DNA from: Acidobacteriaceae bacterium
GTDB lineage: Bacteria; Acidobacteriota; Terriglobia; Terriglobales; Acidobacteriaceae
NCBI GenBank assembly: GCA_003134655.1
Contig: PLBY01000150.1
Location: 74,024-138,023, forward strand
Direction of reading: 5' to 3'
DNA length: 64,000 bases
The notes under the pieces are model-generated. The model was given only the letters and a program-made list of their open reading frames with translations, made no database searches and was not told the DNA's origin. Of the stretch, positions 53,525-62,127 are shown one piece after another; the stretch's first letter is position 1, and every line of letters starts with the position of its first letter. The translations under genes were made by a program, and so were the position numbers.

Positions 53525-54172
53525 ATGGCGACTCCCGATGCGGCAACGGAATGGCGGAGATTGTCTGAGCTGTATGGCTGGATGAGTGACGGCGAACTTC
53601 TGGCCCTCGCGAGTAAGGATTCAGAGTTGACTGAGGTCGCGCAGGAAGCTCTGGCGAATGAGATCGCCCAGCGCAGGCTGAAACTCGAGCCTGAGGTGCC
53701 TTCCGAGCCGCCGAGCCCTCCGCGGGAACTTAATCCTGTTTACGACGAGGACCGTCGCTTGGTCGAGATATGCACGGTGTGGAGCGTGGGGGATGCGCTG
53801 CAGGTGCAGCAATTGCTGGATCGGGCGGGAATTCCGTTTTTCATGGGGTCCGAGAAGGCTACGGGGGTCGACGCGGTGACATCAGACTTCGCCAAGGGTG
53901 TCAGCGTGGAAATCATGAACGTCGGATTAGCGTGGGCACGTCAGGCTCTGGTGAATTACCAGCCGGCGAACGATCCGGAGCCAAAGCGGGTAGAGGAACC
54001 TGATGAGATTGCCATACGGTGCCCTAAGTGCCATTCGACGGAAATTGTCTTCGACACTCTGATTGGAGAGGAGCCGCGCGCGGAGAAGGATTCGCCTCAA
54101 CAATTTGAATGGACTTGCGATGCGTGCGGTCATCGGTGGAAGGATGACGGGATTGTGGGAGGGAAAGCGTAA
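53525..54172 (+). CDS. DUF2007-type protein with C-terminal zinc ribbon
   Basis: 215 residues. Residues about 75-145 (LVEICTVWSVGDALQVQQLL, DRAGIPFFMGSEKA, GVSVEIMNVGLAWARQAL) fit the 'putative signal transducing protein' DUF2007 fold. The C-terminus has CPKCHSTEIVFDTL and, 30 residues later, CDACGHRWKDDG, a four-cysteine zinc ribbon. The N-terminal 70 residues are acidic and helical. It is probably cytoplasmic; the function is unknown. The ATG at 53525 is chosen because ATGGCGACTC begins a clear coding frame. Confidence 0.65.
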   Translation: MATPDAATEWRRLSELYGWMSDGELLALASKDSELTEVAQEALANEIAQRRLKLEPEVPSEPPSPPRELNPVYDEDRRLVEICTVWSVGDALQVQQLLDRAGIPFFMGSEKATGVDAVTSDFAKGVSVEIMNVGLAWARQALVNYQPANDPEPKRVEEPDEIAIRCPKCHSTEIVFDTLIGEEPRAEKDSPQQFEWTCDACGHRWKDDGIVGGKA

Positions 54173-54204
54173 CCACCTGGGCACGAAGGATCACTAAGGA
54201 ATTC

Positions 54205-54255
54205 AAAATCCCCACCCTGTCCTCGCAAAGAACGGGAGGACAAGGGTGGGGCACC
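54205..54255. repeat. Palindromic repeat, family D copy 3 (inverted)
   Basis: AAAATCCCCACCCTGTCCTC paired with GAGGACAAGGGTGGGGCACC. The same ends as at 40013 and 40694 in reverse orientation. It lies in the 86-bp gap between convergent genes and may terminate both. Confidence 0.8.
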
Positions 54256-54258
54256 CTC

Positions 54259-56472
54259 TCACAGTTCGGGTTGGGCTAGGCCTTTTTTAACGGCGTCTTC
54301 CAGGAGTAGCTTCATGTCGCGTGAGGCTTTTTCGGCTAATTCGCCTTGCTGGCGGCCCAGTTCGCCTTGCTGTTCGCCGAGCTTGCCTTGCTTCTCGCCG
54401 AGAGCACCCATTTCTTCTCCGAGTTTGCCTTGCTGGTCGCCGGCGTGGGACTGGATGTCGCCAATCTTTTCCTGCAGTTCGCCCATTTCTTCCTGGACCT
54501 TTCCGATCTGATCCATGGTTGCTGTGGAGCCGAGCGCTTTGAGTTCGGCTTTGAGCTTGTCGAGTTGTGCCGTCATGTCCGGAACCTTGACTTCAACCTT
54601 TTCCATCTTCGCGCCGAGTTCTTCCTGCTGTTTTCCCAGGGCTTCTTGTTGCTTGCCAAGCTCTTCCTGCTTTTTGCCGAGTTCCTCTTGCGGAGCCCAG
54701 AGTTTGCGGGCGCGATCGACTGTGGCCTGGTCGCGGATGACGTAGGACTTCTCGTCGATCTGGAACCAGATGAAGTCGCCGGGGATGCTCTTGCGCAATT
54801 TTTCGACGTGACGGGCGTCAGCGGTGGAGCCCGACATGGTGAGGGAATCGGATTTGCCAGTGACGATGACGAAACGCTGGTCGTCGTCGTAGCCATAGGA
54901 GTAGCCACTCCCGTAAGACGATCCCGAACTGCGCGAATGATTCTGGCGCCCGACTGGCGGAATAGGAGCGATCGGGGCGATTGGCGCGACCGGGGCGTAA
55001 CCAGGAGGGCCCGCCATTATGGGAGCCACGGCGACTGATGAAGGGGCGCGAGGCGGGACGGCGGAGATTCCACCGCTGATGCCGACGGCGGGAGCGGGCG
55101 GAGGAGTGGGCTCCGCGGAAGATGAGGGTTCTGGTGGAGTCGTCTCGTCCGGCGTCGAAGCGATTGCAGGGGCCGGGGTGGTGGCTGGCTGTGATTTTGG
55201 CGCGGGAGACTGCTGGGCGGACGGAGTTTGATCCTGCGCGAATTGAGCTCCGAGCATAGGCACATGTTGGGCCGGGTGAGCGGAGGCAGCGAGGTACACC
55301 ACGGGAATCGCAAGGGCGACGACCACGACGGCAATTGATTTCTTAAGATGCATGGCAACAGATCCTTTCCAGGAAAGAATTCGTTCTACTCTTTTTTCAG
55401 CCTGACCTGCCTTGGCCATGGAGACGCCTTGCCACCAGACGCGTCCGGGGGAGGCGTGGAGGGCTTCGAAGAAATCCAGCAAGATGCGGGCGTAATGCTT
55501 GCTGTCGGTTCCGCAGGAGAGGGTGGCCTCGTCGCTGGCTTGTTCGGCGAGGTCGGCGAGGTGGCGGTCGAGAAACCAGGCGAGCGGACTGAACCAGAAA
55601 ATCGCGCGATGTAAAAGCGAGAGGCGCTGAGTGAGCGGGTCACGGCGCGCAACGTGGGAGAGTTCATGGGCGAGGACAGCGTCGAGTTTGGTGAAGCTCC
55701 ATTCACGCCAGCCGGCAGGGAGGAGAACGGTCGGGCGGAACGCGCCCATCGTGACGGGGACGGAAATGAGTTCGGATTCGGCGAGGCGGGGAGTGAAAGT
55801 CAGGGCGGAGGCGAGTACCCGCGTAACGTGCGGGACGTCAATGGGTTGTGCCCTCCGTACCAGACGGCGCCCGTACGCGAGGCCGACGAAGAAGCGCGCG
55901 AGAAAAATCGAGGCGATGGCGAGATAGATTGCGGACGCGAGGACAGCCCAAGAAATGGACGACAAGGAAGTTGGCAGGGCATGGGTCGGTGGCGTTTCGA
56001 TACGCGCTGATGAAGCGTTTGTGTGGGTGAACGTTGATCTTTCGCCCCGCTGGGGCTGGTTCGTCTCCATCGCCAAATTCCCACGGCTTGCGCCGTGGGC
56101 TGCCTTCTGGCGTCGCTCCGCGGCTATAAGCGACGAGCTTTGTTCCGTAGTGGCCACTAATATCTCGCTGTCGGCGCCGACTGTCTCGTGGTGGCCACCG
56201 AGCATTCCGTTGTCTCGCACAGTGTTTAGAGCTTGCTGCAGGAACGCGGGCGTAGCGATCGAAACCGGTGGCAGCATCCATCCAAGAAGAGGCATCGCCA
56301 GCGCGGCGTAGAGGACGGCGGTCCAGGTGAAAAGGCGCGTTGACGTTGCTTTGACGCGGAAGGCGGCGAGTGCGAGTCCGGCCGCGGCGGCGAGTGCGAG
56401 GGCGCGTGCGGCCGGATTTGCGAGTTGCGCCAGAAGAGTGGAGGACATTTGCAGGGCAGCCGTTGCGATCAT
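54259..56472 (-). CDS. M56 (BlaR1-like) membrane metallopeptidase with coiled-coil tail
   Basis: 737 residues. Membrane helices at about 22-70 and 172-200; the zinc motif HELSH (269-273) in LAHELSHVARRDPLTQRLSL; further helices at about 360-390. The catalytic region is followed by a Pro-rich linker (about 405-500) and a C-terminal tail with heptad units such as GKKQEELGKQQEALGKQQEE, repeated many times. In BlaR1/MecR1 the peptidase cleaves the paired BlaI repressor. Here a sensor penicillin-binding domain is absent, so the signal is unknown. Residues about 118-150 are encoded by intergenic-type repeat DNA. The start ATGA overlaps the BlaI stop by four bases. Confidence 0.85.
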   Translation of the reverse strand: MIATAALQMSSTLLAQLANPAARALALAAAAGLALAAFRVKATSTRLFTWTAVLYAALAMPLLGWMLPPVSIATPAFLQQALNTVRDNGMLGGHHETVGADSEILVATTEQSSSLIAAERRQKAAHGASRGNLAMETNQPQRGERSTFTHTNASSARIETPPTHALPTSLSSISWAVLASAIYLAIASIFLARFFVGLAYGRRLVRRAQPIDVPHVTRVLASALTFTPRLAESELISVPVTMGAFRPTVLLPAGWREWSFTKLDAVLAHELSHVARRDPLTQRLSLLHRAIFWFSPLAWFLDRHLADLAEQASDEATLSCGTDSKHYARILLDFFEALHASPGRVWWQGVSMAKAGQAEKRVERILSWKGSVAMHLKKSIAVVVVALAIPVVYLAASAHPAQHVPMLGAQFAQDQTPSAQQSPAPKSQPATTPAPAIASTPDETTPPEPSSSAEPTPPPAPAVGISGGISAVPPRAPSSVAVAPIMAGPPGYAPVAPIAPIAPIPPVGRQNHSRSSGSSYGSGYSYGYDDDQRFVIVTGKSDSLTMSGSTADARHVEKLRKSIPGDFIWFQIDEKSYVIRDQATVDRARKLWAPQEELGKKQEELGKQQEALGKQQEELGAKMEKVEVKVPDMTAQLDKLKAELKALGSTATMDQIGKVQEEMGELQEKIGDIQSHAGDQQGKLGEEMGALGEKQGKLGEQQGELGRQQGELAEKASRDMKLLLEDAVKKGLAQPEL
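56030..56125. repeat. Repeat DNA inside the M56 gene
   Basis: Two stems lie in frame inside the gene: CGCCCCGCTGGGGC (about 56043-56056) and CCCACGGCTTGCGCCGTGGG (56081-56100). The minus-strand protein reads KAAHGASRGNLAMETNQPQR. This looks like a hairpin repeat of the intergenic type inserted into the linker between helix 2 and helix 3. Confidence 0.6.
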
Positions 56473-56864
56473 GGCTTCACCTCTTTCTCAGCGATCTTGC
56501 GGGCCAGGCGTTCGAGTTGCTTGCGGTTGAGGACGGCGTTGTCGACCATGCCGAGGACAAGTTGCTCGGCGGAGCCTCCGCAGAAGCGGTCGATAATGCC
56601 CTTGACGGCGCGGACGGCGACGTTCTGGCGGGCGTCGGAGGCTTTGTAGATGAAGGTGCGGCCTTCGGTCTCGTGCGTGAGGTAGCCCTTTTCCTCGAGG
56701 CGGCGCAGAACGGTGCGGATGGTGGAGTCCTTCATGGGGCGGGTCGAGGCCAGTGCTTCGCGGCAGGCTTCAGCGGAGGAGGGGCCGTGGGTCCAGAGGT
56801 AGTCCATGACGGTCTGTTCGACTTCTCCCAAGTTCTTTAGACGTGCTTGCCTTGTGTTAGTCAT
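56469..56864 (-). CDS. BlaI/MecI-type winged-helix repressor
   Basis: 131 residues from the ATG at 56864. It begins LGEVEQTVMDYLWTHGPSSA and has the typical recognition helix MKDSTIRTVLRRLEEKGYLT followed by HETEGRTFIYKASDARQ and a dimerisation helix. It should repress itself and the coupled M56 gene until the peptidase cleaves it. The predicted operator at 56871-56885 lies directly upstream. A longer frame start at 56906 would run over that operator. Confidence 0.92.
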   Translation of the reverse strand: MTNTRQARLKNLGEVEQTVMDYLWTHGPSSAEACREALASTRPMKDSTIRTVLRRLEEKGYLTHETEGRTFIYKASDARQNVAVRAVKGIIDRFCGGSAEQLVLGMVDNAVLNRKQLERLARKIAEKEVKP

Positions 56865-56870
56865 TGTAGC

Positions 56871-56885
56871 GTTACAAGATGTAAC
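56871..56885 (-). promoter_or_regulatory. Palindromic operator of the BlaI-type repressor
   Basis: GTTACA-AGA-TGTAAC is a perfect dyad with the TACA/TGTA core of BlaI/MecI operators; it lies 7 bases before the blaI-like start. A partly overlapping TTGTA-N4-TACAA sits at 56864-56877. Confidence 0.75.
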
Positions 56886-57031
56886 ACTTGGTGAGCTTGC
56901 TGTCAAGCATTGAGTCGCTGTTTGGATTTGTGTCGGAGTTGGGTGGATGTAATCAGGGCCTTGGCGGCGACAACCTAGTCAGTGAGCGGTATGGCGATTT
57001 CACTCACCCGCTCATTCCGCCACTGCCGTGC

Positions 57032-57439
57032 TCATTTGCTCAGCAGGTCCTTTACGCTGGTTAGCAATGTATCTGAGGGAGCGAGATCCCGAAGCTCGCC
57101 GATCAAGGACAATGCTTTGTCGATTCCCGTATAGCCACAACGATGCAGCCAAGCAGCGACCATGATTGGCGACCGGCTCATGCCCGCAAGGCAATGCACC
57201 AGCAGGTTCCCTCGCCGGACGCCGATCGCCATCGCGAACATGATGTCCTCAAATTTCTGTGCAGAGATCGGACGCGAGTCTGGGATTGGGAGGTGGATGT
57301 AGGTGATTTTAGGAGCTTGGTGAACGGCATGCTCCCGGCAGAGCGAAACGACGGTTGTGATGCGCTGCGGATTGGCGCGCGCCAGTTTCTCTGCATCTTT
57401 GAGGCTGCCGAGATAGATCCGTTCCCAAATCCTCGTCAC
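57032..57439 (-). CDS. Dual-specificity protein phosphatase
   Basis: 135 residues. The catalytic P-loop is VHCLAGMSRSP (Cys and Arg of HC-x5-R) with the general-acid Asp in HLPIPDSRPI. This fold dephosphorylates Ser/Thr/Tyr or phosphoinositides. It begins TRIWERIYLGSLKDAEKLAR, the usual DSP start, and length is typical for the minimal domain. The substrate is not known. It is transcribed away from the BlaI-like gene. Confidence 0.88.
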   Translation of the reverse strand: MTRIWERIYLGSLKDAEKLARANPQRITTVVSLCREHAVHQAPKITYIHLPIPDSRPISAQKFEDIMFAMAIGVRRGNLLVHCLAGMSRSPIMVAAWLHRCGYTGIDKALSLIGELRDLAPSDTLLTSVKDLLSK

Positions 57440-57593
57440 TTGTCTCCCAGTGCTTGGGCAGCCACGAGCCTGCGGCTAGCCGTATGAAACGGGCCTCTTC
57501 TTTTCCCCGCAATAATAATAATTAATGACGCATCATCATGACTGACGTAATCACAGCTGCGCTCATTGAGAATTGCTTGGGATTGTCCTGGAA

Positions 57594-57776
57594 TTACTCG
57601 CCATCTGCTTTGAGATTGGCGACAGCGGAGCCGCGATCTGGTTTCGGCACCTTTGGTTTGTTGGCAGTGACTCCTATAACCTCATCCCCTTCTCTCGCAC
57701 CGTGGCATTTCTTGAACTTTCTCCCACTCCCGCACGGGCAGGGGTCATTGCGTCCGACCTTGGGTTCGTGCTGCAT
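57594..57776 (-). CDS. Small SEC-C metal-binding protein
   Basis: 60 residues: MQHEPKVGRNDPCPCGSGRK then FKKCHG and a lysine-rich tail. NDPCPCGSGRKFKKCHG is the SEC-C zinc-binding motif found at the C-terminus of SecA, here alone. It binds zinc and may help bind SecB or nucleic acids. No ribosome-binding site is clear. Longer frames on the opposite strand cover it but lack protein-like features. Confidence 0.75.
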   Translation of the reverse strand: MQHEPKVGRNDPCPCGSGRKFKKCHGAREGDEVIGVTANKPKVPKPDRGSAVANLKADGE

Positions 57777-58043
57777 AAGATTGATATAGTTTACGAAAAC
57801 CTAATTTCGCCAACTGAGAGTGTGATCTCCTTGGAGTTCGACGGATCGCTCCATTCATGACAAGGCTGCTAGCGTGGCTGGCTTCGATTCGCAGAAGCGG
57901 ATCGCTGTTTGACAGTCCCGCTATATAAGACTAGGGTTGTAATTGAGGTGGTCACCACCTTCCCCTCATTTCAGGTTTTCTGAACTAAGTCAGCCCATCT
58001 GAAGCAGTCTTTCTTAGCAACTCCCAACCCTAGGAGGTTGCCC

Positions 58044-58364
58044 ATGTTTGCACGCCATATTTCTATCCATCTGAAATCGAATATGCTGTCCGATTACACG
58101 CGAGCATTTGAAAAAGACGTCCTGCCTTTGCTTCGCAAGCAGAATGGTTTTCTGGACGAAATCACCTTCGCCGGTCCCGGCGGAGTGGATGTAACGGCGA
58201 TCAGTCTGTGGGACAGCAAGAACGAGGCGGACGGCTACAACACCAATGCCTATCCGCAGGTGTTGAAGACGCTGGCCAGATTTATCGAGGGGACGCCCCA
58301 GGTGCACACCTATGACGTGGTCACCTCGACCCTCCAAAAGCACGAAGTCCTCGCAGCAGTGTAA
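58044..58364 (+). CDS. ABM-fold small protein
   Basis: 106 residues from the ATG at 58044, directly after TAGGAGGTTGCCC, a near-perfect ribosome-binding site. It is predicted to form a dimeric alpha/beta ferredoxin-like barrel: MFARHISIHLKSNMLSDYTR, LLRKQNGFLDEITFAGPGGV and AISLWDSKNEADGYNTNAYP match the antibiotic-biosynthesis-monooxygenase family. It may be a small monooxygenase or detoxification enzyme. The gene before it on the same strand is more than 1 kb away. Confidence 0.75.
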   Translation: MFARHISIHLKSNMLSDYTRAFEKDVLPLLRKQNGFLDEITFAGPGGVDVTAISLWDSKNEADGYNTNAYPQVLKTLARFIEGTPQVHTYDVVTSTLQKHEVLAAV

Positions 58365-58456
58365 GGACGCTCTGTTTGTTGGCTGGAGGAGGCGGAGTTA
58401 CTTCCGCCTTCTCTTGCCACCAAACGACCTGCACTTGATCACCGAGGAGGGGAGCC

Positions 58457-58849
58457 ATGCACTTAGCGCTGCAAAACGCAGAAACTATCAATCGCCTGGT
58501 AGAACAGGGCGAATTACTTCTGAACAGTTTCCACGATGAGCACCAGAAAGACCCCGAGGGGGTGGAAACTGAGTTCGCGCGCGGCGAGCTGGTAGGCTGG
58601 CGCAGCACTTTACACACTTTGTATCGGGATTGCGCGGCCGAAGACATCGTTACCCGCGTTATCACCAGGACACGGTTGGCCATTCCCGACGGGGGTGTCC
58701 CAAGCGGTGCTACTCATGAGGCCATCCTGCACGAAGTTGAGCGGCTCCATGACGTCAGCGAGCGTCTTGCGATAGTGGCGGGGCAACATCCGCATGGGTC
58801 AGGGGCCACTTATGAGGATCCGGTCGCGGATAATCGTTATTTCGGCTGA
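58457..58849 (+). CDS. Hypothetical helical protein
   Basis: 130 residues from the ATG at 58457 (GAGGAGGGGAGCC before it). It has a helix-rich first half (LALQNAETINRLVEQGELLL) and a His-rich mid-part; no known motif. Its end overlaps the convergent zinc-ribbon gene by 13 bases. It is 92 bp downstream of the ABM gene. Confidence 0.55.
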   Translation: MHLALQNAETINRLVEQGELLLNSFHDEHQKDPEGVETEFARGELVGWRSTLHTLYRDCAAEDIVTRVITRTRLAIPDGGVPSGATHEAILHEVERLHDVSERLAIVAGQHPHGSGATYEDPVADNRYFG

Positions 58850-59175
58850 AAGATCTTGCAGCCACACCCTTGCGCTTGGTTACTAATTCCCTCTTCACTT
58901 CTGAGTGTGGCTCCAGCGCATGTGCCGTTCCTGTGCTCTAGCCGGCGATGGCCGCACCCGCAATATTCATCTGGGCACAAATGCTCCGGCTCGAAGACCT
59001 CTCCAAAATACATAGGCACCGATTCCCACCCGCAGAGGGAGCAGGTCCAACGTACCCCCTCCTTAGACGAGTCTTCATGCTTGTGTAGGTGTGCCATGCT
59101 AACAATTCTCCCACCCGAGGGCAGCTGCTTGCTGCGGCTTTTCAGTGTGCTGTCGTAATATCCCATTTCGCTCAT
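58837..59175 (-). CDS. Cysteine-rich zinc-ribbon protein
   Basis: 112 residues from the ATG at 59175, translationally coupled (ATGA) to the upstream gene. It contains WTCSLCGWES and LCPDEYCGCGHRRLEHRNGT and a C-terminal QGCGCKIFQP. At least eight cysteines suggest two metal sites. The N-terminal 25 residues are basic. No family was recognised. Confidence 0.6.
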   Translation of the reverse strand: MSEMGYYDSTLKSRSKQLPSGGRIVSMAHLHKHEDSSKEGVRWTCSLCGWESVPMYFGEVFEPEHLCPDEYCGCGHRRLEHRNGTCAGATLRSEEGISNQAQGCGCKIFQPK

Positions 59176-59414
59176 CGAATCGCATCAGTTTGGTCCGGTG
59201 TGTAGACACGCTGCAACACCATTTCGCAGACTTGTCCATCTTCCGCATACTTGGCTGTCATCAGGATTCCGGGACGGACTTGGTAGGCAGAGGCAGCGGC
59301 ATATCTGGCTGAGAGATCGTTGGAGGACTGCCCATTGGAAAACAACGCGGTCAGAACGATCGCAGCCAGCGTAAAGCACGATTTGCCGGACATGAGCCTC
59401 CTCGTCCTTTTCAT
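59172..59414 (-). CDS. Small secreted peptide
   Basis: 79 residues from the ATG at 59414. A signal peptide (LMSGKSCFTLAAIVLTALFS) is followed by a short polar mature part (SSNDLSARYAAASAYQVRPG). Its stop overlaps the zinc-ribbon gene start (ATGA). Its role is unknown. Confidence 0.5.
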   Translation of the reverse strand: MKRTRRLMSGKSCFTLAAIVLTALFSNGQSSNDLSARYAAASAYQVRPGILMTAKYAEDGQVCEMVLQRVYTPDQTDAIR

Positions 59415-59691
59415 TGGTTCTTGATTCAACCGGATCATCGCGACCACGCGAATCGTTTCTGTTTCATCTCAGCATAGTCGTCCTCAGATTGTAACTCTCA
59501 AGAGTTGTGGTTGATGAAAACCGCGATTACACTCAAAATCCTCGAACGTTCTTCTTAAGCGGGCGACCAGGGCGGAGAAAAACGGCGGAGACAAGCGGTT
59601 CCGATTGCCAGGATGGGAATCCTTCTTCTTACTTGTGGTTGGCGGCAGCGTCGCTCAGAGTAAATAAACGTACTCGTAAGAACAAAGGGGG

Positions 59692-60039
59692 ATGCCGGTG
59701 CAACCTATGGTTTGTCTTCGCTGCAGGCGGGAGATTGAGGTAGGGCACAAGTCGGTGGCAGTGTACATGTTTGCCCAGACGGTGGGCGTGAAGCCGCGGC
59801 AAAAATCGAACGCGCAGCGGATTTGTTTTTGTCCGCAATGCGCGGTGTCGCTGGCGATGGGGATGCCGCCGGAGGGCGCGCTGAACATGGCGGCGTGGGA
59901 TATGATTCGCGACCTGGTGAGTTCGGAGCCGTCGTTGAATCAGGCAGCGTGGGAGAGTTTGCGGGGTGTCGTGGCGCTGCTGGGATCGGGCGAGGATTCG
60001 GCTGCGGACGCTAAAGTTCGCTATCGCAGGGCAGGTTAA
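59692..60039 (+). CDS. Cysteine-rich small protein
   Basis: 115 residues. The N-terminal MVCLRCRREI (C-x2-C) and a later ICFCPQCAVSLAMGMPPEGA (C-x-C-x2-C) suggest a zinc-bound ribbon. The C-terminal half is helical. It is 18 bp upstream of the VOC gene and could be co-transcribed. No function is known. Confidence 0.6.
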   Translation: MPVQPMVCLRCRREIEVGHKSVAVYMFAQTVGVKPRQKSNAQRICFCPQCAVSLAMGMPPEGALNMAAWDMIRDLVSSEPSLNQAAWESLRGVVALLGSGEDSAADAKVRYRRAG

Positions 60040-60057
60040 CTGGGGGATCGTTTCACT

Positions 60058-60423
60058 ATGCCGCCCACCCTTGGCAATGGCAAGATCTGCTATATCCAGA
60101 TTCCGGCGACGGATATTGCGCGCTCGGCGGAGTTCTACAAACAGGTGTTCGGGTGGAACCTCAGGCAACGTGGGGACGGAGCGGCTGCTTTTGATGATGG
60201 TGTGGGCGAGGTGAGCGGGGAGTGGGTTCTGGGGCGGCCGCCGGCTACTCAGCCGGGACTGCTGGTCTACATCATGGTCGACAGCGTGGCGGCGACGGTG
60301 GACTTGATCCTTGCGAATGGGGGCGAGATTGTGCAGCCGATTGGGGCGGATGCGCCTGAGGTTACGGCTCGATTTCGAGATCCGGCGGGGAATGTGTTGG
60401 GGATTTACCAGGAGCCAGGGTGA
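60058..60423 (+). CDS. VOC-superfamily (glyoxalase-like) protein
   Basis: 121 residues of one vicinal-oxygen-chelate domain: CYIQIPATDIARSAEFYKQV, FGWNLRQRG, LLVYIMVDSVAATVDLILAN and TARFRDPAGNVLGIYQEPG. The typical C-terminal RDPAGN block is clear. Metal ligands are only partly conserved, so the activity is open. It could modify or bind a small molecule. Confidence 0.8.
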   Translation: MPPTLGNGKICYIQIPATDIARSAEFYKQVFGWNLRQRGDGAAAFDDGVGEVSGEWVLGRPPATQPGLLVYIMVDSVAATVDLILANGGEIVQPIGADAPEVTARFRDPAGNVLGIYQEPG

Positions 60424-60493
60424 GGGGCTGACGGTTCTTGCCGAGGCACGCTGGGAACGCCCTGTTGCTGCTCGCGGCTCCTTGCCCGTGATA

Positions 60494-60559
60494 GGGATCC
60501 TTCGACTTCGCGGCAGGTTCGCTGTCGCGCACCTGCCGCTTCGCTCAGGATGACAAAAC
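60494..60559. repeat. Family F repeat copy 2
   Basis: GGATCCTTCGACTTCG ... CTTCGCTCAGGATGACAAAA with an inner stem GCGGCAGGT/ACCTGCCGC. Same ends as 47687 and 61916. Confidence 0.75.
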
Positions 60560-60576
60560 ACTTCTAGTGCTGCGCA

Positions 60577-61029
60577 CTATGGTTTCGGCTCGGCGGCGGG
60601 TTGCTTCTTGGCTAGCGAGCGGACGAAGTTCACCAGGTCCCAATTTTCATCGACCTTGATGCGCGGGCCTTCGGGCGGCATGTCGTTGTGGCCGTTCTTG
60701 ATGATGTAGAAGATCTCGCCGTCGGTACGGTCTTTCAGCGTGGCCGGATCGGTGAAATCCACAAGCGTGAGCTTCATGTCCTTCGCGGTCTCGCCTTTGC
60801 CGTTGCCGTCGGCGCCGTGGCACATGGCGCAGTCGAGGGTCCACCACTTTTTGGCGCGGGCGAGGGACTCGGGACCGGGCTTCACCGGGTTGGCCTGCCT
60901 AGCGGCTTCCACGGGAATGGCAACGTAGGTCGGTGTCTTCTGCGTGGTTGGAGTTGAGGGCTGCTGCTGCGCCGGTAGCGCGAGTGCGAAGAGAAAAAGA
61001 GCGGGAAGAACCAGTGTGAATCGTGACAC
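60577..61029 (-). CDS. Secreted c-type cytochrome
   Basis: 150 residues. The signal peptide (LVLPALFLFALALPAQQQPS) is followed by a proline-rich stretch and one heme motif CAMCHGADGNGKGE; the distal Met is likely in NGHNDMPPEGPRI. It resembles small class-I cytochromes c that shuttle electrons in the periplasm. No oxidase or other redox partner is adjacent. Confidence 0.88.
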   Translation of the reverse strand: MSRFTLVLPALFLFALALPAQQQPSTPTTQKTPTYVAIPVEAARQANPVKPGPESLARAKKWWTLDCAMCHGADGNGKGETAKDMKLTLVDFTDPATLKDRTDGEIFYIIKNGHNDMPPEGPRIKVDENWDLVNFVRSLAKKQPAAEPKP

Positions 61030-61290
61030 AGGAACCTCCTCTTAAGAGTTAAGAGTGGCCTACAGGTGGATTGTAGCACCGTGCGGGCGGACCTCTGTGA
61101 CGGGGATCACTTAGAGCACACGGGAGCACAGGGTTTAATCGCGAAGATCGCAAAGGAATCGCAGATGGGTCGCGAAGACCTTGGGGCACGGCCGGCGGCG
61201 TTTTCTGAATCTCTCACAGCTCGAATGGCACAGGCAGAGACGTAGCTGGCTACCTTTTTACAGGAATTCGGAAGGGCGGTAATTTCCGTT

Positions 61291-61749
61291 TTATTCTTCG
61301 TGATCGAGCGGCTTGCCGTCGGGGCCGACTTGAATTCCTGTCTTCTTGCCGGCGGTTTGTACTTTGGCTTCGTAGGCCACCAGTTTGTCATGCTTCGTGA
61401 GGGACTCGACTTTGACGATCTTGCCGTCACCGGCTTTGGCCTGAAGTCCTGCTTTCACGGCAGAGGGCAGGGAATCGAGTGCGACCTGTTCTTCGATCTC
61501 GACGAGGGCTCCGTTGGCGTCGATGGTAATGTCTTTGCTGTGGCCGTTCACGGTGGTTTCGGCTTCGTATAGGGTCTGGCCGTTTTCTTTTTCCTGAGAG
61601 AAGCCTTTGATGGTGGCGCCTTGAGTCTGGGCGGCGACGGTTTTTTCGACGGCGGGAGGCAGGTCGGCGCGCTGGATCTTTCTTTCCTGGGCAACGACGG
61701 TGGTCGCGAGCGACATGGCTGCGATTACGGCAAAGCTTGAGATGCGCAT
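61291..61749 (-). CDS. Secreted PepSY-like protein
   Basis: 152 residues from the ATG at 61749 (TAGGAGGATCG before it). Signal peptide (SSFAVIAAMSLATTVVAQ), then two repeats of a PepSY-like fold: ADLPPAVEKTVAAQTQGATI...YEAETTVNGHSKDITIDANG and SLPSAVKAGLQAKAGDGKIV...YEAKVQTAGKKTGIQVGPDG. Such domains bind or inhibit peptidases. The 261-bp gap before the cytochrome gene shows nothing clear. Confidence 0.72.
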   Translation of the reverse strand: MRISSFAVIAAMSLATTVVAQERKIQRADLPPAVEKTVAAQTQGATIKGFSQEKENGQTLYEAETTVNGHSKDITIDANGALVEIEEQVALDSLPSAVKAGLQAKAGDGKIVKVESLTKHDKLVAYEAKVQTAGKKTGIQVGPDGKPLDHEE

Positions 61750-61915
61750 CGATCCTCCTAAAAGAGGGGCGGCAATAATGAGGGGCTGCCGCCCCTTACA
61801 TCGTCCCAACAGCGAGATAATTAGACGCCGGGAGCCTGAAGATTAGATGAAGACAATGGCGGATGACCGCGTCATTGCGGAAGCACGTTGCCGACCTTAT
61901 GAGATTCGGGGCTTT

Positions 61916-61961
61916 AGAGATCCTTCGCTCCGCCTGAAGAACGGCCCCGTTCAGGATGACG
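61916..61961. repeat. Family F repeat copy 3, in the 61750-62127 gap
   Basis: GAGATCCTTCGCTCC ... GTTCAGGATGAC with an inner GAACGGGGCCGTTC-like stem. The remainder of this 378-bp gene-free gap has no supported element. Confidence 0.65.
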
Positions 61962-62127
61962 CCGACAAAAAAACTTACCCGCCCGCTTCGGGGAAAAGCG
62001 CTACCTATGAGCGCTGCGGCAGAGGTTGCTCATCGCGTATGATATTTCTCGATTGCCTGCGGTGTGCCGCAGACTCGACTGAGTCACGCCGTTTTGATCC
62101 ACGAGGAAGCTCTTCCCAGAAAAACTT

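Noticed and set aside
57538..57860. Plus-strand coding frames at 57538 and 57573
   Set aside because: They overlap the SEC-C gene on the other strand and have no protein-like features or ribosome-binding site.
59629..60561. 310-codon minus-strand frame over the zinc-ribbon and VOC genes
   Set aside because: Its composition is Arg/His/Pro-rich with no domain, and it opposes two genes with clear family motifs.
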